DNA of 64,000 nucleotides, from assembly GCA_024701455.1 (NCBI GenBank), contig JABXYP010000001.1:1306001-1370000 (forward strand). The letters are read 5' to 3'. Below, in pieces: positions 8,478 to 17,470 of the stretch (its first letter is position 1; every line of letters starts with the position of its first letter). The notes beneath the pieces were generated by a model. It was not told the origin of the DNA and made no database searches. It worked only from the letters and a program-made list of their open reading frames with translations. The DNA is from Bacillus sp. A301a_S52. Its GTDB lineage: Bacteria > Bacillota > Bacilli > Bacillales > Salisediminibacteriaceae. The position numbers and the translations under genes were made by a program.

Positions 8478-8618
8478 ATGCTTTGGACAATCATCAGCAT
8501 TTTAATATTATTTTGGCTCGTAGGACTTGTCCTTGATTTAGTAGGCGGATTAATTCATCTTATCTTGGTCGTGGCTCTTATTGTGTTTATTGTGAAAATG
8601 ATTAGAGGGAGAGGATGA
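8478..8618 (+). CDS. lmo0937-family small membrane protein
   Basis: 46 residues from ATG 8478 with an excellent ribosome site (AAGGAGGTATTATCA). The sequence starts MLWTIISILILFWLVGL and has two hydrophobic helices separated by a short DLVGG turn, ending in MIRGRG. This matches the lmo0937 family of tiny two-helix membrane proteins widespread in Bacilli, whose role is unknown. The sigma-B-like promoter upstream supports general-stress expression. Confidence 0.75.
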   Translation: MLWTIISILILFWLVGLVLDLVGGLIHLILVVALIVFIVKMIRGRG

Positions 8619-8944
8619 AGGAGAGGGTTAGGGTGATGAAGTGAGGGCACGACCCAAAATCGTGTTCCTCTAGAGTGTCATTTGAATGCTGACTTACTAC
8701 ATTAATATGCTATTCATGGAAACGATCATACAAAATTATCGTGTACATAAAACGTATGCGTATCGGTCATTTTACAATGAAGAACTAAAAATGTGAACTA
8801 TTATAAGTTTATGCTTTTACTGCAGAATACTAAACCTCATATAAGAAGTCCTCCCCTACCTTTGCAAAATTGATGGGAAATCGTCTTCATTCGTAATCGC
8901 AATAAAAAAGTGACTGGCTACCCATTTTGAGGAAAGCTGGCACG
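8619..8944. other. Intergenic region with a hairpin
   Basis: A hairpin at about 8643-8671 (GGGCACGA against TCGTG) follows the small membrane gene but has only a short T-run after it. The remainder shows no coding frame until the transposase remnant at 8945. Confidence 0.4.
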
Positions 8945-9055
8945 TTAAGTGACCAAAAGGTTGTTCGTATTTATGGTATGAGGTAGGAGATTGATGTCTT
9001 CTTCAAAAAGCAAAATCCTTTTAAAAATGCAGAAAGAGTTTCAAAATCGCTCTAG
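8945..9055 (+). pseudogene. IS4-type transposase remnant
   Basis: Conceptual translation gives LSDQKVVRIYGMR, stop, EIDVFFKKQNPFKNAERV. This matches the C-terminal core of IS4-family DDE transposases (pattern RIYGKRWDIEVFFK), with the invariant Trp codon mutated TGG to TAG at 8984-8986. Only about 37 codons remain and both ends are missing. Confidence 0.6.
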
Positions 9056-9112
9056 GACATCTGTACAAATTACTCCCCTAAAAATTTAAAAAAGCATAAT
9101 TATAGGTTTATA

Positions 9113-10063
9113 TCAGTTTTTATAATGATTCATAAGGTTCAGAATTTTATCTTTTATCTCTAATACTAAAGCTTCTGGTTGTTCGACTGAAGCATCTGTG
9201 CCACAACTCAGAAAAAAATCAGCAGCCCAGGAAATAAAATCGTCGTTTATCTTTGAATCTATCGTACCTGTTCCATCTGAATGAACGAATAATAATTTTG
9301 ATAACCAAAAGTCTGACTCACACCGCTTCACACCTCTACGATTTAACTTCACAACAAACGGAAGGGTATTGTCGTGCTCATCAAAAGAATTCAGATACTG
9401 ATGAATTGTATGCTTCGATATGTTCTTTTTAGGCTTTATATCTACAGCATTCGATAAATTTTTGATTCTATCTACTCTAAATAGTCGAACTTCCTTCGTT
9501 TTATAACAATACGCCGGACAGTACCATAGCCCATTCATACTATAAATTCCAATCGGCTGAATGTCTCTTTGAGTGTTTCTTTCTTTTGAATCATAGTTAA
9601 TCGACAGTACGTTTTGTTCAAGCGCATGTTCTAAAAGCTCACTCAAGTAAGGAACCGGTAAATCCTTACTTGGTGTCCAAAAGGTTATCCGGTTCTTCAG
9701 TTCATTAATTTTTTGTTTCAGATCATTAGGTAAATTTTGATAAAATTTTTTTAAAGCGGAAATGGATTCGGTTTCGAACGGCAACGATGAATAGTATTGC
9801 AGTGATTGATAAGCAAAAAACATTGCTACCGCTTCGTTTTCAGAGAAAGAAATTGGTGGAAGAGTCCGTTCTTTTAAAATCTGATACCCTCCATTTGCCC
9901 CTACCTCAGAATACAAAGGCAATCCTGCTTCCGAAAGTTCTTGTAAATCTCTTAATATCGTTCTTTTTGAAACATTAAATTCATTCGCCAGTTCACCGAC
10001 TGTAAATTTCTTTTTAGTATTTATCGTCATCATGAGTTCAATAAGCCTTCTTGATTTAGACAT
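9113..10063 (-). CDS. YafY-type transcriptional regulator (HTH plus WYL)
   Basis: About 316 residues. The N-terminus has a winged helix-turn-helix (VGELANEFNVSKRTILRDL, about residues 20-38). A WYL domain follows, with the characteristic segment LSINYDSKERNTQRDIQPIG and NGLWYCPAYCYKTKEVR around residues 150-195, and then a WCX-like C-terminal extension. WYL regulators sense small ligands or nucleic acids. I place the start at ATG 10063, with AGGGTG six bases upstream, rather than at the in-frame GTG 10072, which has poorer spacing. It is divergent from the ABM-like gene at 10203 and probably controls it. Confidence 0.85.
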   Translation of the reverse strand: MSKSRRLIELMMTINTKKKFTVGELANEFNVSKRTILRDLQELSEAGLPLYSEVGANGGYQILKERTLPPISFSENEAVAMFFAYQSLQYYSSLPFETESISALKKFYQNLPNDLKQKINELKNRITFWTPSKDLPVPYLSELLEHALEQNVLSINYDSKERNTQRDIQPIGIYSMNGLWYCPAYCYKTKEVRLFRVDRIKNLSNAVDIKPKKNISKHTIHQYLNSFDEHDNTLPFVVKLNRRGVKRCESDFWLSKLLFVHSDGTGTIDSKINDDFISWAADFFLSCGTDASVEQPEALVLEIKDKILNLMNHYKN

Positions 10064-10158
10064 TAATATCACCCTTCATTCGTCAAATGGGAATTATTTT
10101 TAGTTTATCACAGAACAATGACAAGAACTGTCACTATTCAATGGTATATTAAATTTGA

Positions 10159-10174
10159 AAGAGAGGCCTCTCTT
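10159..10174. promoter_or_regulatory. 16-bp perfect palindrome, candidate operator
   Basis: AAGAGAGGCCTCTCTT is a perfect dyad located between the divergent WYL regulator and the small gene at 10203. Its position is suitable for an operator in the shared control region. No binding data are implied. Confidence 0.4.
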
Positions 10175-10202
10175 CAATTTCAGGAATGAAAGGGAGATAA
10201 AT

Positions 10203-10517
10203 ATGAATGGTCGACAACAAAATGTAATGGAATTAGTTGTTTTCAAATTAAATCCAAAAGAAGACATTGCAGTATTTCAAGAAGCTGCCACTAAAATGAC
10301 TCATCTATTAAAAGAAGAAGTACCTGGATTTATCGAACGCAGTTTATTACATACTGCGGAGAAAGATCAGTGGGTCGATGTCGTCTATTGGTCCACGATG
10401 GAGCATGCGTTAGCAGCTATCGATGTATTAAAATCGAAAGAAGAATTTCAATCCTTTGTATCTAAAATTGATATGCAACAAACATCCATGTATCACCTGA
10501 TGCCAATGGAGCTATAA
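10203..10517 (+). CDS. Small ABM-fold-like protein, likely target of the WYL regulator
   Basis: 104 residues from ATG 10203 (AAAGGGAGATAAAT upstream); an in-frame TTG at 10155 lacks a ribosome site and would read through the palindrome. The sequence starts MNGRQQNVMELVVFKLN and continues with the segments TKMTHLLKEEVPGFIERSLL and WVDVVYWSTMEHALAAIDVL. That alternation of strands and helices is typical of ferredoxin-like alpha/beta-barrel (antibiotic biosynthesis monooxygenase-type) dimers. The catalytic function is unknown. Confidence 0.65.
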   Translation: MNGRQQNVMELVVFKLNPKEDIAVFQEAATKMTHLLKEEVPGFIERSLLHTAEKDQWVDVVYWSTMEHALAAIDVLKSKEEFQSFVSKIDMQQTSMYHLMPMEL

Positions 10518-10530
10518 TTTATTAAAGAAG

Positions 10531-10563
10531 ATTCTGTAGAGAAAGCTTTTTTCTCTACAGAAT
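10531..10563 (+). terminator. Inverted repeat between small gene and alkC-like gene
   Basis: ATTCTGTAGAGAAA and its perfect 14-base complement flank a short loop of about five bases. There is no T-run after the stem, so it may be a weak terminator or a regulatory hairpin for the downstream gene. Confidence 0.45.
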
Positions 10564-10585
10564 ACTTAAAGGAGCGGGCACAGTT

Positions 10586-11671
10586 ATGGCAGAAGCACTG
10601 AAAGACATGTATAATGAATCGTTTTTTACGCAATTTTGCACAATTGTAAAACAAGAGTATCACGAATTTGATTCCGATCTATTTTTAAATTTGATTTTTG
10701 ATGACGACTGGGAAAACAAAGAGTTAAAGCAAAGAATTCGTCATATTTCACATGCGTTATCAACAACTTTACCCCCTTCTTATCCAGAGGCAATAAAGGT
10801 ATTAACAAAAATATCTTCTGACTGTATAGGCTTTGAATACTTATTTTTTCCTGATTTTATAGAAAAATACGGTCTCATGGATTGGGACGTATCCATTACA
10901 GCCTTAAAACAATTTACATCATCATCGAGTTCAGAATTTGCCGTCCGGCCTTTTATTGAACATGATCCTCAAAAAATGATGCCAATTCTAGAGCAATGGG
11001 CCCAAGATAAAGATCACCATGTGCGAAGATTAGCTAGCGAGGGTTGCAGGCCAAGGCTTCCATGGGCTAAACCTTTAAAAATATTTAAGCACGATCCAAC
11101 TGCAATTCTTCCAATTCTAACTCTCTTAAAATCGGATGAAAGTGACTATGTTCGTAAAAGCGTTGCTAATAATTTAAATGACATTTCAAAGGACCACCCC
11201 GACTTAGTTAAAAAGATATTCTTAGAGTGGAAAGGTCAACATCCACATACGGATTGGATTATAAAACATGGTGCAAGAACCTTATTAAAAAAAGCTGATC
11301 CTGAGGTACTAAGTATATTTGGGTTTGATCCCGAAGCAAACGTTCAAATCAATGATCTTTCTGTCTCACTTTACCACTTGGCGATAGGTGACACTTTTAC
11401 GTTTCAGTTTAAGTTAATCAATCATTCCCTTCACTCTCACAAATTAAGAGTCGAATATGCGATAGATTTTGTGAAAGCAAATGGGAAAGTTTCTCGAAAA
11501 ATATTTAAAATGACGGAGAATACATATAAAAGTGGTGAAGTAACTTTTCTTAGAAATCATTCATTTAAAGATCTATCAACAAGAAAACATTACGAGGGTG
11601 AACATCGCTTGTCTATTGTTATTAATGGAAAAGAAATGGCTGAAACTTTTTTTCAATTGAATTCGCATTAA
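10586..11671 (+). CDS. AlkC-type DNA alkylation repair glycosylase
   Basis: 361 residues. Residues 1 to about 245 form HEAT-like helical repeats with the AlkC/AlkD signature HHVRRLASEGCRPRLPW (about residues 146-162) and later DESDYVRKSVANNLNDI. Such enzymes excise N3- or N7-alkylated bases without base flipping. The last 100 residues (from FDPEANVQINDLS) are beta-rich and fit the Ig-like domain of AlkC-family members, so the call is AlkC rather than AlkD. The start at ATG 10586 follows AAAGGAGCGGGCACAGTT. The gene is downstream of the small 10203 gene across a hairpin and may be a separate unit. The catalytic residues were not individually assigned. Confidence 0.75.
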   Translation: MAEALKDMYNESFFTQFCTIVKQEYHEFDSDLFLNLIFDDDWENKELKQRIRHISHALSTTLPPSYPEAIKVLTKISSDCIGFEYLFFPDFIEKYGLMDWDVSITALKQFTSSSSSEFAVRPFIEHDPQKMMPILEQWAQDKDHHVRRLASEGCRPRLPWAKPLKIFKHDPTAILPILTLLKSDESDYVRKSVANNLNDISKDHPDLVKKIFLEWKGQHPHTDWIIKHGARTLLKKADPEVLSIFGFDPEANVQINDLSVSLYHLAIGDTFTFQFKLINHSLHSHKLRVEYAIDFVKANGKVSRKIFKMTENTYKSGEVTFLRNHSFKDLSTRKHYEGEHRLSIVINGKEMAETFFQLNSH

Positions 11672-11808
11672 TCAGATAGGACATGATCATTTTTGTCATC
11701 AAAAAAGTGCCTATTTCCCAACAAATTAAGTGAATTGGAATACACGGACTGTGATTTACTCCATTTAGTCCTGATTAATGATTACTAATAGAGGACAAGA
11801 GTCATTAG

Positions 11809-11842
11809 AAAAAGCCCTTTTCTCATAATTAGGGGCTTTTTT
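11809..11842 (+). terminator. Rho-independent terminator
   Basis: AAAAAGCCC, a loop, then GGGGCTTTTTTA forms a stem with a T-run. It is about 140 bases beyond the alkC-like gene. Confidence 0.7.
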
Positions 11843-12174
11843 ATTCAACGGTTAATGTCTGATTGAAGCGATATCGTAAGGAATTTAAGGAGTTGAAGGA
11901 CTATCTTTTGGCATTGAACAAACGATCGTGTTGGTTCACCTCACTGAAATATTAACGACAGTGGTAGCTTGATTCATCAGATCAATTAATGTTGAAAATG
12001 CATTTAAAGTTATCTTTAATGTAGCGAAAAAGTTACGAACATTTATCTTGCTCAAGTGAGTGTCTTGTGAGAGACTAATTAAAACGAACAGCAGAATGAG
12101 TGTTGCATGAAGCAGGAGGCTATTGTTCGCTTTGCTGATTATTTTCATATCATTTGAGTAACGAGGTGAGTAAC

Positions 12175-12735
12175 ATGGATATTCAACACATTGAAGCATC
12201 CCACCAACAGTTTTTATCCAAAATGAAACAGGAAGACCCCGATTTTTTTAAAAAGCTTGGGGAAGGGCAGGAACCTTCTTTTTTTGTTCTGTCTTGCTGT
12301 GATTCTCGAACATGTCCATCCACCATTACAGGTATGCCACTAGGAACGATGTTTACTCATCGAAATATTGCCAATCAAGTTGTGGAAGAAGATGACAGTT
12401 TACGAGCCAGCCTTCATTTTTCTCTTGATGTTTTGAAAGTGGATTATCTTTTGATTATTGGTCATACAAACTGTGGTGGCATCCTCGCTGCAAGCACAGG
12501 AGTGCATCATGAAGCGATGAATAATTGGCTCGATCATGTCAAAAAAAGTATTGATAGCTTTGATAAAACGAACTTATCTCCAACACTAGAGGACCTTGAA
12601 AGACATAATGTTAAACAGCAAATCATTGATTTGAAAAACCATCCTGTATACAAAAAAGTAGGGCGGGGCATTCCAGTAGTAGGTATGTTATTTCATTTAG
12701 AATCAGGCGAGCTAGAATGGATTAATGATAATTAA
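12175..12735 (+). CDS. Beta-class carbonic anhydrase
   Basis: 186 residues interconverting CO2 and bicarbonate in the cytosol. The zinc-site motifs are clear: CCDSR (Cys41, with the Asp43-Arg45 dyad) and GHTNCGG (His97, Cys100). HRNIANQV is also typical of the family. I use ATG 12175 (AACGAGGTGAGTAAC upstream); the in-frame TTG at 12154 would add seven residues without support. The protein is shorter than typical plant-type enzymes but normal for bacterial ones. It is monocistronic, with a strong hairpin downstream. Confidence 0.9.
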   Translation: MDIQHIEASHQQFLSKMKQEDPDFFKKLGEGQEPSFFVLSCCDSRTCPSTITGMPLGTMFTHRNIANQVVEEDDSLRASLHFSLDVLKVDYLLIIGHTNCGGILAASTGVHHEAMNNWLDHVKKSIDSFDKTNLSPTLEDLERHNVKQQIIDLKNHPVYKKVGRGIPVVGMLFHLESGELEWINDN

Positions 12736-12748
12736 TTGATAAAAGTGG

Positions 12749-12790
12749 ACAGGGCTCTCTCATAAGTGACTTCTTATGAGAGAGCCCTGT
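12749..12790 (+). terminator. Strong inverted repeat after carbonic anhydrase
   Basis: The stem is ACAGGGCTCTCTCATAAG with a perfect 18-bp complement and a six-base loop. The T-run is short, so termination efficiency is uncertain. Confidence 0.55.
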
Positions 12791-12913
12791 ATTAGTTGTT
12801 AGACAACTGGAGGAGTAACGAAGATGTTAAAGAGGTCATGAGTGCGCCGTTAAATTGTTCATGACCGGGATGCGTAATTTATCACAGATAAGATGCAATA
12901 GTAACTGTGCTTG

Positions 12914-13924
12914 TTAACGTTGATTTAATGTTTGAATGCGTTGCATCATAACTAAAGAACGCCCTGTCCCGATGGCGACGGATTCTAATGGACTTGGTGC
13001 GATATGCACAGGGACAACAATTTCATTAGATAACCAATCTTCCATACCATTTAATAACGCGCCGCCCCCTGTTAAAATAACGCCACGGTCGACGATATCA
13101 CCACTTAACTCAGGTGGACAGTCTTCTAACGTCGCTCTAATTGTTTCTAAAACGGATAAGAGCGATTCTTTAAGCGCTTCTTGTATTTCATATGAGGAGA
13201 TATCAATTGTTTTTGGGAGACCGCTTACAAGGTCTCGTCCTCGAATAGCCATCGTACGTTCTTCGTGTTCGACAAGCGCAAATCCAATCTCCATTTTAAT
13301 ATTCTCTGCCGTTCTAGGCCCGATCATCAAATTGTACTTTTTCCGAACAAATTGCACGATATCATCATCAAGTTGGTCGCCTCCTGTTCTAATAGAATGA
13401 CAGGAGACCACACCGCCGAAGGAAATGATGGCAACTTCAGTCGTACCACCGCCGATATCAACGATCACGTTTGCAATCGGCTCTTCCACAGGGAGGTCAG
13501 CCCCTATTGCAGCGGCAACAGGTTCTTCTATTAGTTGAACATCTTTAGCACCGCATTGTTTAACAGCATCAGAGATCGCTCTTCTTTCAACAGATGTGGA
13601 CCCTGAAGGCGTACAAACGACTACATTAGGTTTTCGAAGAGGTGTTCCCAGCTTTTTAGATACTTTTTTCATAATATGTTTAAGCATATCGGTCGTGACT
13701 TGATAGTCAGCAATGACGCCATCTTTTAATGGACGAATAGCCACGATATTTTCCGGTGTTTTACCTACCATCCGTTTTGCTTCTTCTCCTACAGCAAGAA
13801 CCGCGTTCGTATGTAAGTCAATAGCTACCACGGACGGTTCGTTAATGATCATTCCTTTATTTTTTGTATAAACAAGTAAATTGGCAGTTCCTAAATCAAT
13901 GCCGATTTGGGTTGTTGAAAACAT
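12914..13924 (-). CDS. mreBH: Rod shape-determining protein MreBH
   Basis: 336-residue actin-like ATPase that guides cell-wall synthesis along the lateral wall. Actin-family motifs are IGIDLGTAN at about 7-15, [14 protein letters not shown] (about 107-120), [11 protein letters not shown] (about 160-170) and [11 protein letters not shown] near 290. It resembles Bacillus MreBH more than MreB or Mbl: it starts [20 protein letters not shown], is not in an mreBCD operon and stands alone, as mreBH does. The start is ATG 13924, with GGAGGAATGTAGG upstream, rather than the 45-codon upstream extension. Confidence 0.85.
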   Translation of the reverse strand: MFSTTQIGIDLGTANLLVYTKNKGMIINEPSVVAIDLHTNAVLAVGEEAKRMVGKTPENIVAIRPLKDGVIADYQVTTDMLKHIMKKVSKKLGTPLRKPNVVVCTPSGSTSVERRAISDAVKQCGAKDVQLIEEPVAAAIGADLPVEEPIANVIVDIGGGTTEVAIISFGGVVSCHSIRTGGDQLDDDIVQFVRKKYNLMIGPRTAENIKMEIGFALVEHEERTMAIRGRDLVSGLPKTIDISSYEIQEALKESLLSVLETIRATLEDCPPELSGDIVDRGVILTGGGALLNGMEDWLSNEIVVPVHIAPSPLESVAIGTGRSLVMMQRIQTLNQR

Positions 13925-14133
13925 CCTACATTCCTCCAGTATCACGTTTGGTGTTACTACATAATCATTCTTCATACATAATCGTTTTATAGGGGTCTTT
14001 AGTAAGATAAATGTTGAAAATGTGTGGGATTCGAGGAGATTTCCCGGGAAATATAGCAAACGACTGTGAAGATTGTCATATAATTGTTAGGCAGTAATGT
14101 TTCGCCAAAGAGATTTTTTGTTTATACTTTTAT

Positions 14134-14286
14134 CACAGATAAGCGTCCGTAAACCTCCCGGCTCAAAATAGAGAGCAGAGTTAATCTATTTAGGCGGGAG
14201 ATAACGGACGCTAATGTCCTGATTCACTCAACTACCAATCAGTGGGAGAAGAACGAAAACTCCCACTGATTGAAGGTTCGTTTTAT
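14134..14286 (+). repeat. TTTAT palindromic element, copy 2 (153 bp)
   Basis: A well preserved copy between TTTTAT and TTTTAT. The left hairpin has the outer stem CGTCCGT/ACGGACG, then CTCCCG/CGGGAG and an inner AAATAGA/TCTATTT-like arm. The right hairpin is a perfect 11-bp stem, ATCAGTGGGAG with CTCCCACTGAT. It sits 41 bases before the acyl-CoA dehydrogenase start, so it may affect that promoter. Confidence 0.85.
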
Positions 14287-14327
14287 AAACGTTTATTTAT
14301 AGTGGAAGCACAAGGAGAGGTTGGAAC

Positions 14328-15491
14328 ATGATAACTAAAACGACTGAAAAATTGTTGAAAACAGAAAGACAACGTACGTTTTATCAATTGGCATCACGAG
14401 TGAGTGAGCCATTTAAGGAAAGAGCGATTAAAAATGATCGAGAAGCTCGTTTTCCGTTTGAGAATATGACCGAGCTAAAGAAAGCAGAATTAACGACGTT
14501 AACTGTTCCGGCTAAGTGGGGTGGAAAGGAAGCCTCGCTTTATGAATTGTTGATTGTACAAGAAACAATAGCTAAAGGGGACGGACCAACGGCTCTCTCT
14601 TTAGGCTGGCATAACGGGTTAATCATGCAGTTAAGGCAGACGGGGAAATGGGAAGAAGCAATGTTTGAAGCTATTTGTCGTGAAGCTATAGACGATCATA
14701 TCTTGATAAATGCAGCAGCGTCAGAAAAGGCGACCGGAAGTCCAGCACGAGGCGGGATGCCTGAAACAACTGCTACCAAATCAGCAGAGGGCTGGCGAAT
14801 AAACGGCTCTAAAACATATACCTCTCTCGCACCTGCGTTAGATTATTTTATCGTAACAGCGGCAATGAAAGGGGAGGATCGAGTCGGTGAATTTTTAATA
14901 CCGGCACAAACAGCTGGAGTAGAGATTGAAGAAACATGGGAGACATTAGGCATGAGGAGTACTCGTAGTGATGATTTGCACTTAAAGAATGTGTTAGTGA
15001 ATCATCAGGCACTCGTAGCTGTGAAAGATGCTGGGCATGGAAAAAGCCCTCAAGGATGGCTACTCCATATTCCAGCATGCTATTTAGGGATTGCTCAAGC
15101 GGCAAGAGATGAAGCAGTGGCTTTCGCTAAATCCTATCAGCCAAATAGCTTGTCGCATCCTATTAGTGAAGTACCAGAAGTTCGTCGTAAAGTTGCAGAA
15201 ATGGATCTGGAACTTATGAGTGCGCGACATTTTATGTACCATATTGCAGAAGTATGGGATAACATGCCCGAATATCGACCGGGCCTTGGAGAGGAATTGG
15301 CCGCTGTGAAAACGATATGTACGAATGCGGCAGTGAAAGTAGTTGATCTAAGCATGCGAATTGCAGGTGGCTACAGCTTGCATAAAGCACATCATTTTGA
15401 ACGGTATTACCGTGATGTGAGGGCAGGCTTGCATAATCCGCCTTCAGATGATTTAACAACCGCGGCATTGGCTAGAAGGGCTTTTGACTAA
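14328..15491 (+). CDS. Acyl-CoA dehydrogenase family flavoprotein
   Basis: 387 residues with the acyl-CoA dehydrogenase fold: an N-terminal helical domain, a middle beta-barrel (HILINAAASEKATGSPARGG, around 125-145) that contacts FAD and substrate, and a C-terminal helical domain ending IAGGYSLHKAHHFERYYRDVR. The family oxidises acyl-CoAs or acts on related substrates (acyl-ACP, sulfur or nitro compounds); the substrate here is not evident. Ribosome site AAGGAGAGGTTGGAAC. The downstream MOSC gene starts 28 bases later, so the two are probably co-transcribed. Confidence 0.85.
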   Translation: MITKTTEKLLKTERQRTFYQLASRVSEPFKERAIKNDREARFPFENMTELKKAELTTLTVPAKWGGKEASLYELLIVQETIAKGDGPTALSLGWHNGLIMQLRQTGKWEEAMFEAICREAIDDHILINAAASEKATGSPARGGMPETTATKSAEGWRINGSKTYTSLAPALDYFIVTAAMKGEDRVGEFLIPAQTAGVEIEETWETLGMRSTRSDDLHLKNVLVNHQALVAVKDAGHGKSPQGWLLHIPACYLGIAQAARDEAVAFAKSYQPNSLSHPISEVPEVRRKVAEMDLELMSARHFMYHIAEVWDNMPEYRPGLGEELAAVKTICTNAAVKVVDLSMRIAGGYSLHKAHHFERYYRDVRAGLHNPPSDDLTTAALARRAFD

Positions 15492-15519
15492 TTCATATCC
15501 TATAAAGGAGGCGGGAACG

Positions 15520-16164
15520 ATGGTAAAAGAGGGGCTTAACATTATGGCATTAAACATCGGAAAACCACAAACACTCACTGGCTTAGGTCAAACAGTGATC
15601 TCAGGAATTGTCAAACGGCCCGTGGACGAGGAGATTTATCTATCTCAAGAACAATTAACAGGAGACGGGCAAGCGGATTTAGTTAACCATGGAGGGTCTG
15701 ATAAAGCTGTTTGCGTGTATTCTTACGACCATTACCCTTATTGGGAGAAACACCTTGACAACACGATCTCTTATGGGGCATTTGGAGAAAACATTACCAT
15801 TGCTGGAGGAACTGAAGAAGAGATTCACATAGGGGATACGTTTAAGTGGGGTGAGGCTATCGTTCAAGTGTCTCAACCACGTAAGCCGTGTCATAAGCTT
15901 GCTAAAAAATTTCAAGTGCCCGATCTCCCAAAACGCGTCATAGAAACGGGTTTTTCAGGTTATTATTTACGGGTTCTCAAGGAAGGGACAGTGTCAGTAA
16001 AAGAACCACTTATTTTTCAAGAAAGACATACTACCTTTTCTATAGCTATGGTAAATGATGTTTATTATAAGCGCTGCAAAGATAAGATGGTTATTGAACA
16101 AGTGTCAGAAGACCCCTATTTAGCAATGTCGTGGCGAAAAATGCTCACTAAAAATAAGAAATGA
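15520..16164 (+). CDS. MOSC-domain protein, YflK/YiiM type
   Basis: 214 residues from ATG 15520, which follows AAAGGAGGCGGGAACG; the upstream TTG 15484 overlaps the previous gene and is not preferred. The MOSC core has NHGGSDKAVCVYSYDHYPYW (about 57-76), GAFGENITIAG and the conserved cysteine in QPRKPCHKL (Cys124), plus a C-terminal helical extension. MOSC proteins handle molybdenum-cofactor-linked chemistry, for example N-hydroxylated substrate reduction in the YiiM branch. Likely in one operon with the dehydrogenase. Confidence 0.8.
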   Translation: MVKEGLNIMALNIGKPQTLTGLGQTVISGIVKRPVDEEIYLSQEQLTGDGQADLVNHGGSDKAVCVYSYDHYPYWEKHLDNTISYGAFGENITIAGGTEEEIHIGDTFKWGEAIVQVSQPRKPCHKLAKKFQVPDLPKRVIETGFSGYYLRVLKEGTVSVKEPLIFQERHTTFSIAMVNDVYYKRCKDKMVIEQVSEDPYLAMSWRKMLTKNKK

Positions 16165-16206
16165 GACACGTCACACCTTGATAGCCTATCAAGGTGTGAC
16201 GTGTCT
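16164..16206 (+). terminator. Strong hairpin terminator
   Basis: AGACACGTCACACCTTGATAG pairs with its near-complete complement, beginning within the MOSC stop codon and ending GTGTCTTTG. It forms a long, stable stem. Confidence 0.7.
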
Positions 16207-16349
16207 TTGATGACTAATTCCATTAACCTTTCATTAAAGGTCATATAAGGACGCAAATTAAGTCTCTTTTCTTATGCATCAAGATGTCGAAATATTTAAA
16301 AAGGAATCACTCACGAAGCGTCGAATGTAGTACATAGATAGTAAGACCA

Positions 16350-16400
16350 TAATGAAAGAAGCTTCCTCGGAAAAGCGGCAGTCTGGAGCGCACGTTCATA
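16350..16400 (+). repeat. Bacillaceae interspersed repeat fragment
   Basis: The string GAAGCTTCCTCGGAAAAGCGG followed by CAGTCTGGAGCGCACG resembles a widespread Bacillaceae intergenic repeat (GGAAAGCG...CTGGAGCG). It is only a fragment and shows no coding capacity. Confidence 0.45.
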
Positions 16401-16477
16401 TATGATTTATTTTTCGCAAGTGTATTTGACTAATGAATGGGAAGAATTTATCAAATTGAGAAACAGGAGGGATACTC

Positions 16478-16810
16478 ATGCCGTCTTATCATAAATTGGT
16501 GAGAGATAAAATTCCAGAAATTATTGAAATGAATGGCCAAAAAGTCATGTACCGGCGAATTTCTGGAGAGGATTTTATTAAAGAAGCGAAAGAAAAGTTG
16601 AAAGAGGAAATGAAAGAATATCTCGAAGCACAAAACGCAGAACAAGCGATTGAAGAGTTAGCGGATTTATTAGAAATCATTTATTGTCTCGCTGAACGGC
16701 ACGGGTACTCAAAAGCCGAATTAGAAAGTATTCGCTCAGATAAATCAGAAAGGCGGGGGGCTTTCCATGAAGGCTGGTTTCTAGAAACAGTTGGAGATGA
16801 TGAATGGTGA
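16478..16810 (+). CDS. MazG-like nucleotide pyrophosphohydrolase
   Basis: 110 residues, all alpha-helical. YHKLVRDKIPEII at the N-terminus and the paired acidic motifs KEEMKEYLEA and AIEELADLLEIIY (about 45-72) are diagnostic of phosphoribosyl-ATP pyrophosphohydrolase-like/MazG-type hydrolases, which use Mg2+ to hydrolyse nucleoside triphosphates. The C-terminus (RGAFHEGWFLE) is conserved in this bacillary subgroup. The start ATG follows AACAGGAGGGATACTC. It stands alone between converging terminators; the physiological substrate is unknown, with house-cleaning likely. Confidence 0.85.
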   Translation: MPSYHKLVRDKIPEIIEMNGQKVMYRRISGEDFIKEAKEKLKEEMKEYLEAQNAEQAIEELADLLEIIYCLAERHGYSKAELESIRSDKSERRGAFHEGWFLETVGDDEW

Positions 16811-16851
16811 CAGTCACAGCTCAAAAGCTGTAGTAAGCTTACCTCTCGAAA

Positions 16852-16880
16852 AAAGAATAGGTGGTCGTCACCTACTCTTT
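16852..16880. terminator. Bidirectional terminator candidate
   Basis: AAAGAATAGGTG and CACCTACTCTTT pair with one mismatch, lying between the convergent genes ending at 16810 and 16912. Confidence 0.6.
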
Positions 16881-16911
16881 AGACCTGTTACTTTATCTTT
16901 ACCTCTAATGT

Positions 16912-17448
16912 CTATGAAACGATGTTAACGATCCAATCGATACTATAGTAACTAGCCACTGTTATGCCGATTGTCCACACGCCTAACCCAACTCCCATCC
17001 ATATGGTCGTATGCCTTTTGTTTGCTTTGAGCGTTAGTGCAATAATCGTTGCTAAATGAATGCCTGTCACTAGCGGTCCTAAAAAAGCAAGACCAGGTAG
17101 TCCATATGAATAGAAAATAGACTTAGCTCGTTGTTGTCGTCGTGATCTTTTCTCTTCTTTAAGGCGACGTTCTTCTTGTTTCTTCGCAGAAAGCCCCTCC
17201 ATATGCCTATTACGTTTCTTATTTTGGCGTTTTTGCTGCCACTGTTGATAAATACGTGCTCTTTTAATAAAGCTTAACGTATATACGATTAAAATAATCG
17301 GAAGAAAGTTCCCTAAATAAGACACGATGCCGACCATTAGCGGATGAAGTCCCATGCCGATCCCGATTGGAATGACGATTAATACTTCAAGCCATGGGGT
17401 GGCGGCCATAATGAAAATGAGTATATATTGCCAAAGTAGTTCTATCAT
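16912..17448 (-). CDS. Small multidrug export protein (COG2426 family)
   Basis: 178 residues with four or so hydrophobic segments: helices at about 8-30 and 35-60, then a strongly basic cytoplasmic loop (about 63-108, rich in Lys, Arg and Gln), then helices at about 112-140 and 148-175. The motifs LEVLIVIPIGIGMGL and LGPLVTGIHLATIIAL fit the small multidrug export family. It lies 22 bases downstream of the TetR gene on the same strand, so they form an operon and TetR probably represses both. The substrate is unknown. Ribosome site GAAGGGAGTAACATC. Confidence 0.75.
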   Translation of the reverse strand: MIELLWQYILIFIMAATPWLEVLIVIPIGIGMGLHPLMVGIVSYLGNFLPIILIVYTLSFIKRARIYQQWQQKRQNKKRNRHMEGLSAKKQEERRLKEEKRSRRQQRAKSIFYSYGLPGLAFLGPLVTGIHLATIIALTLKANKRHTTIWMGVGLGVWTIGITVASYYSIDWIVNIVS

Positions 17449-17470
17449 GATGTTACTCCCTTCTCATCAA

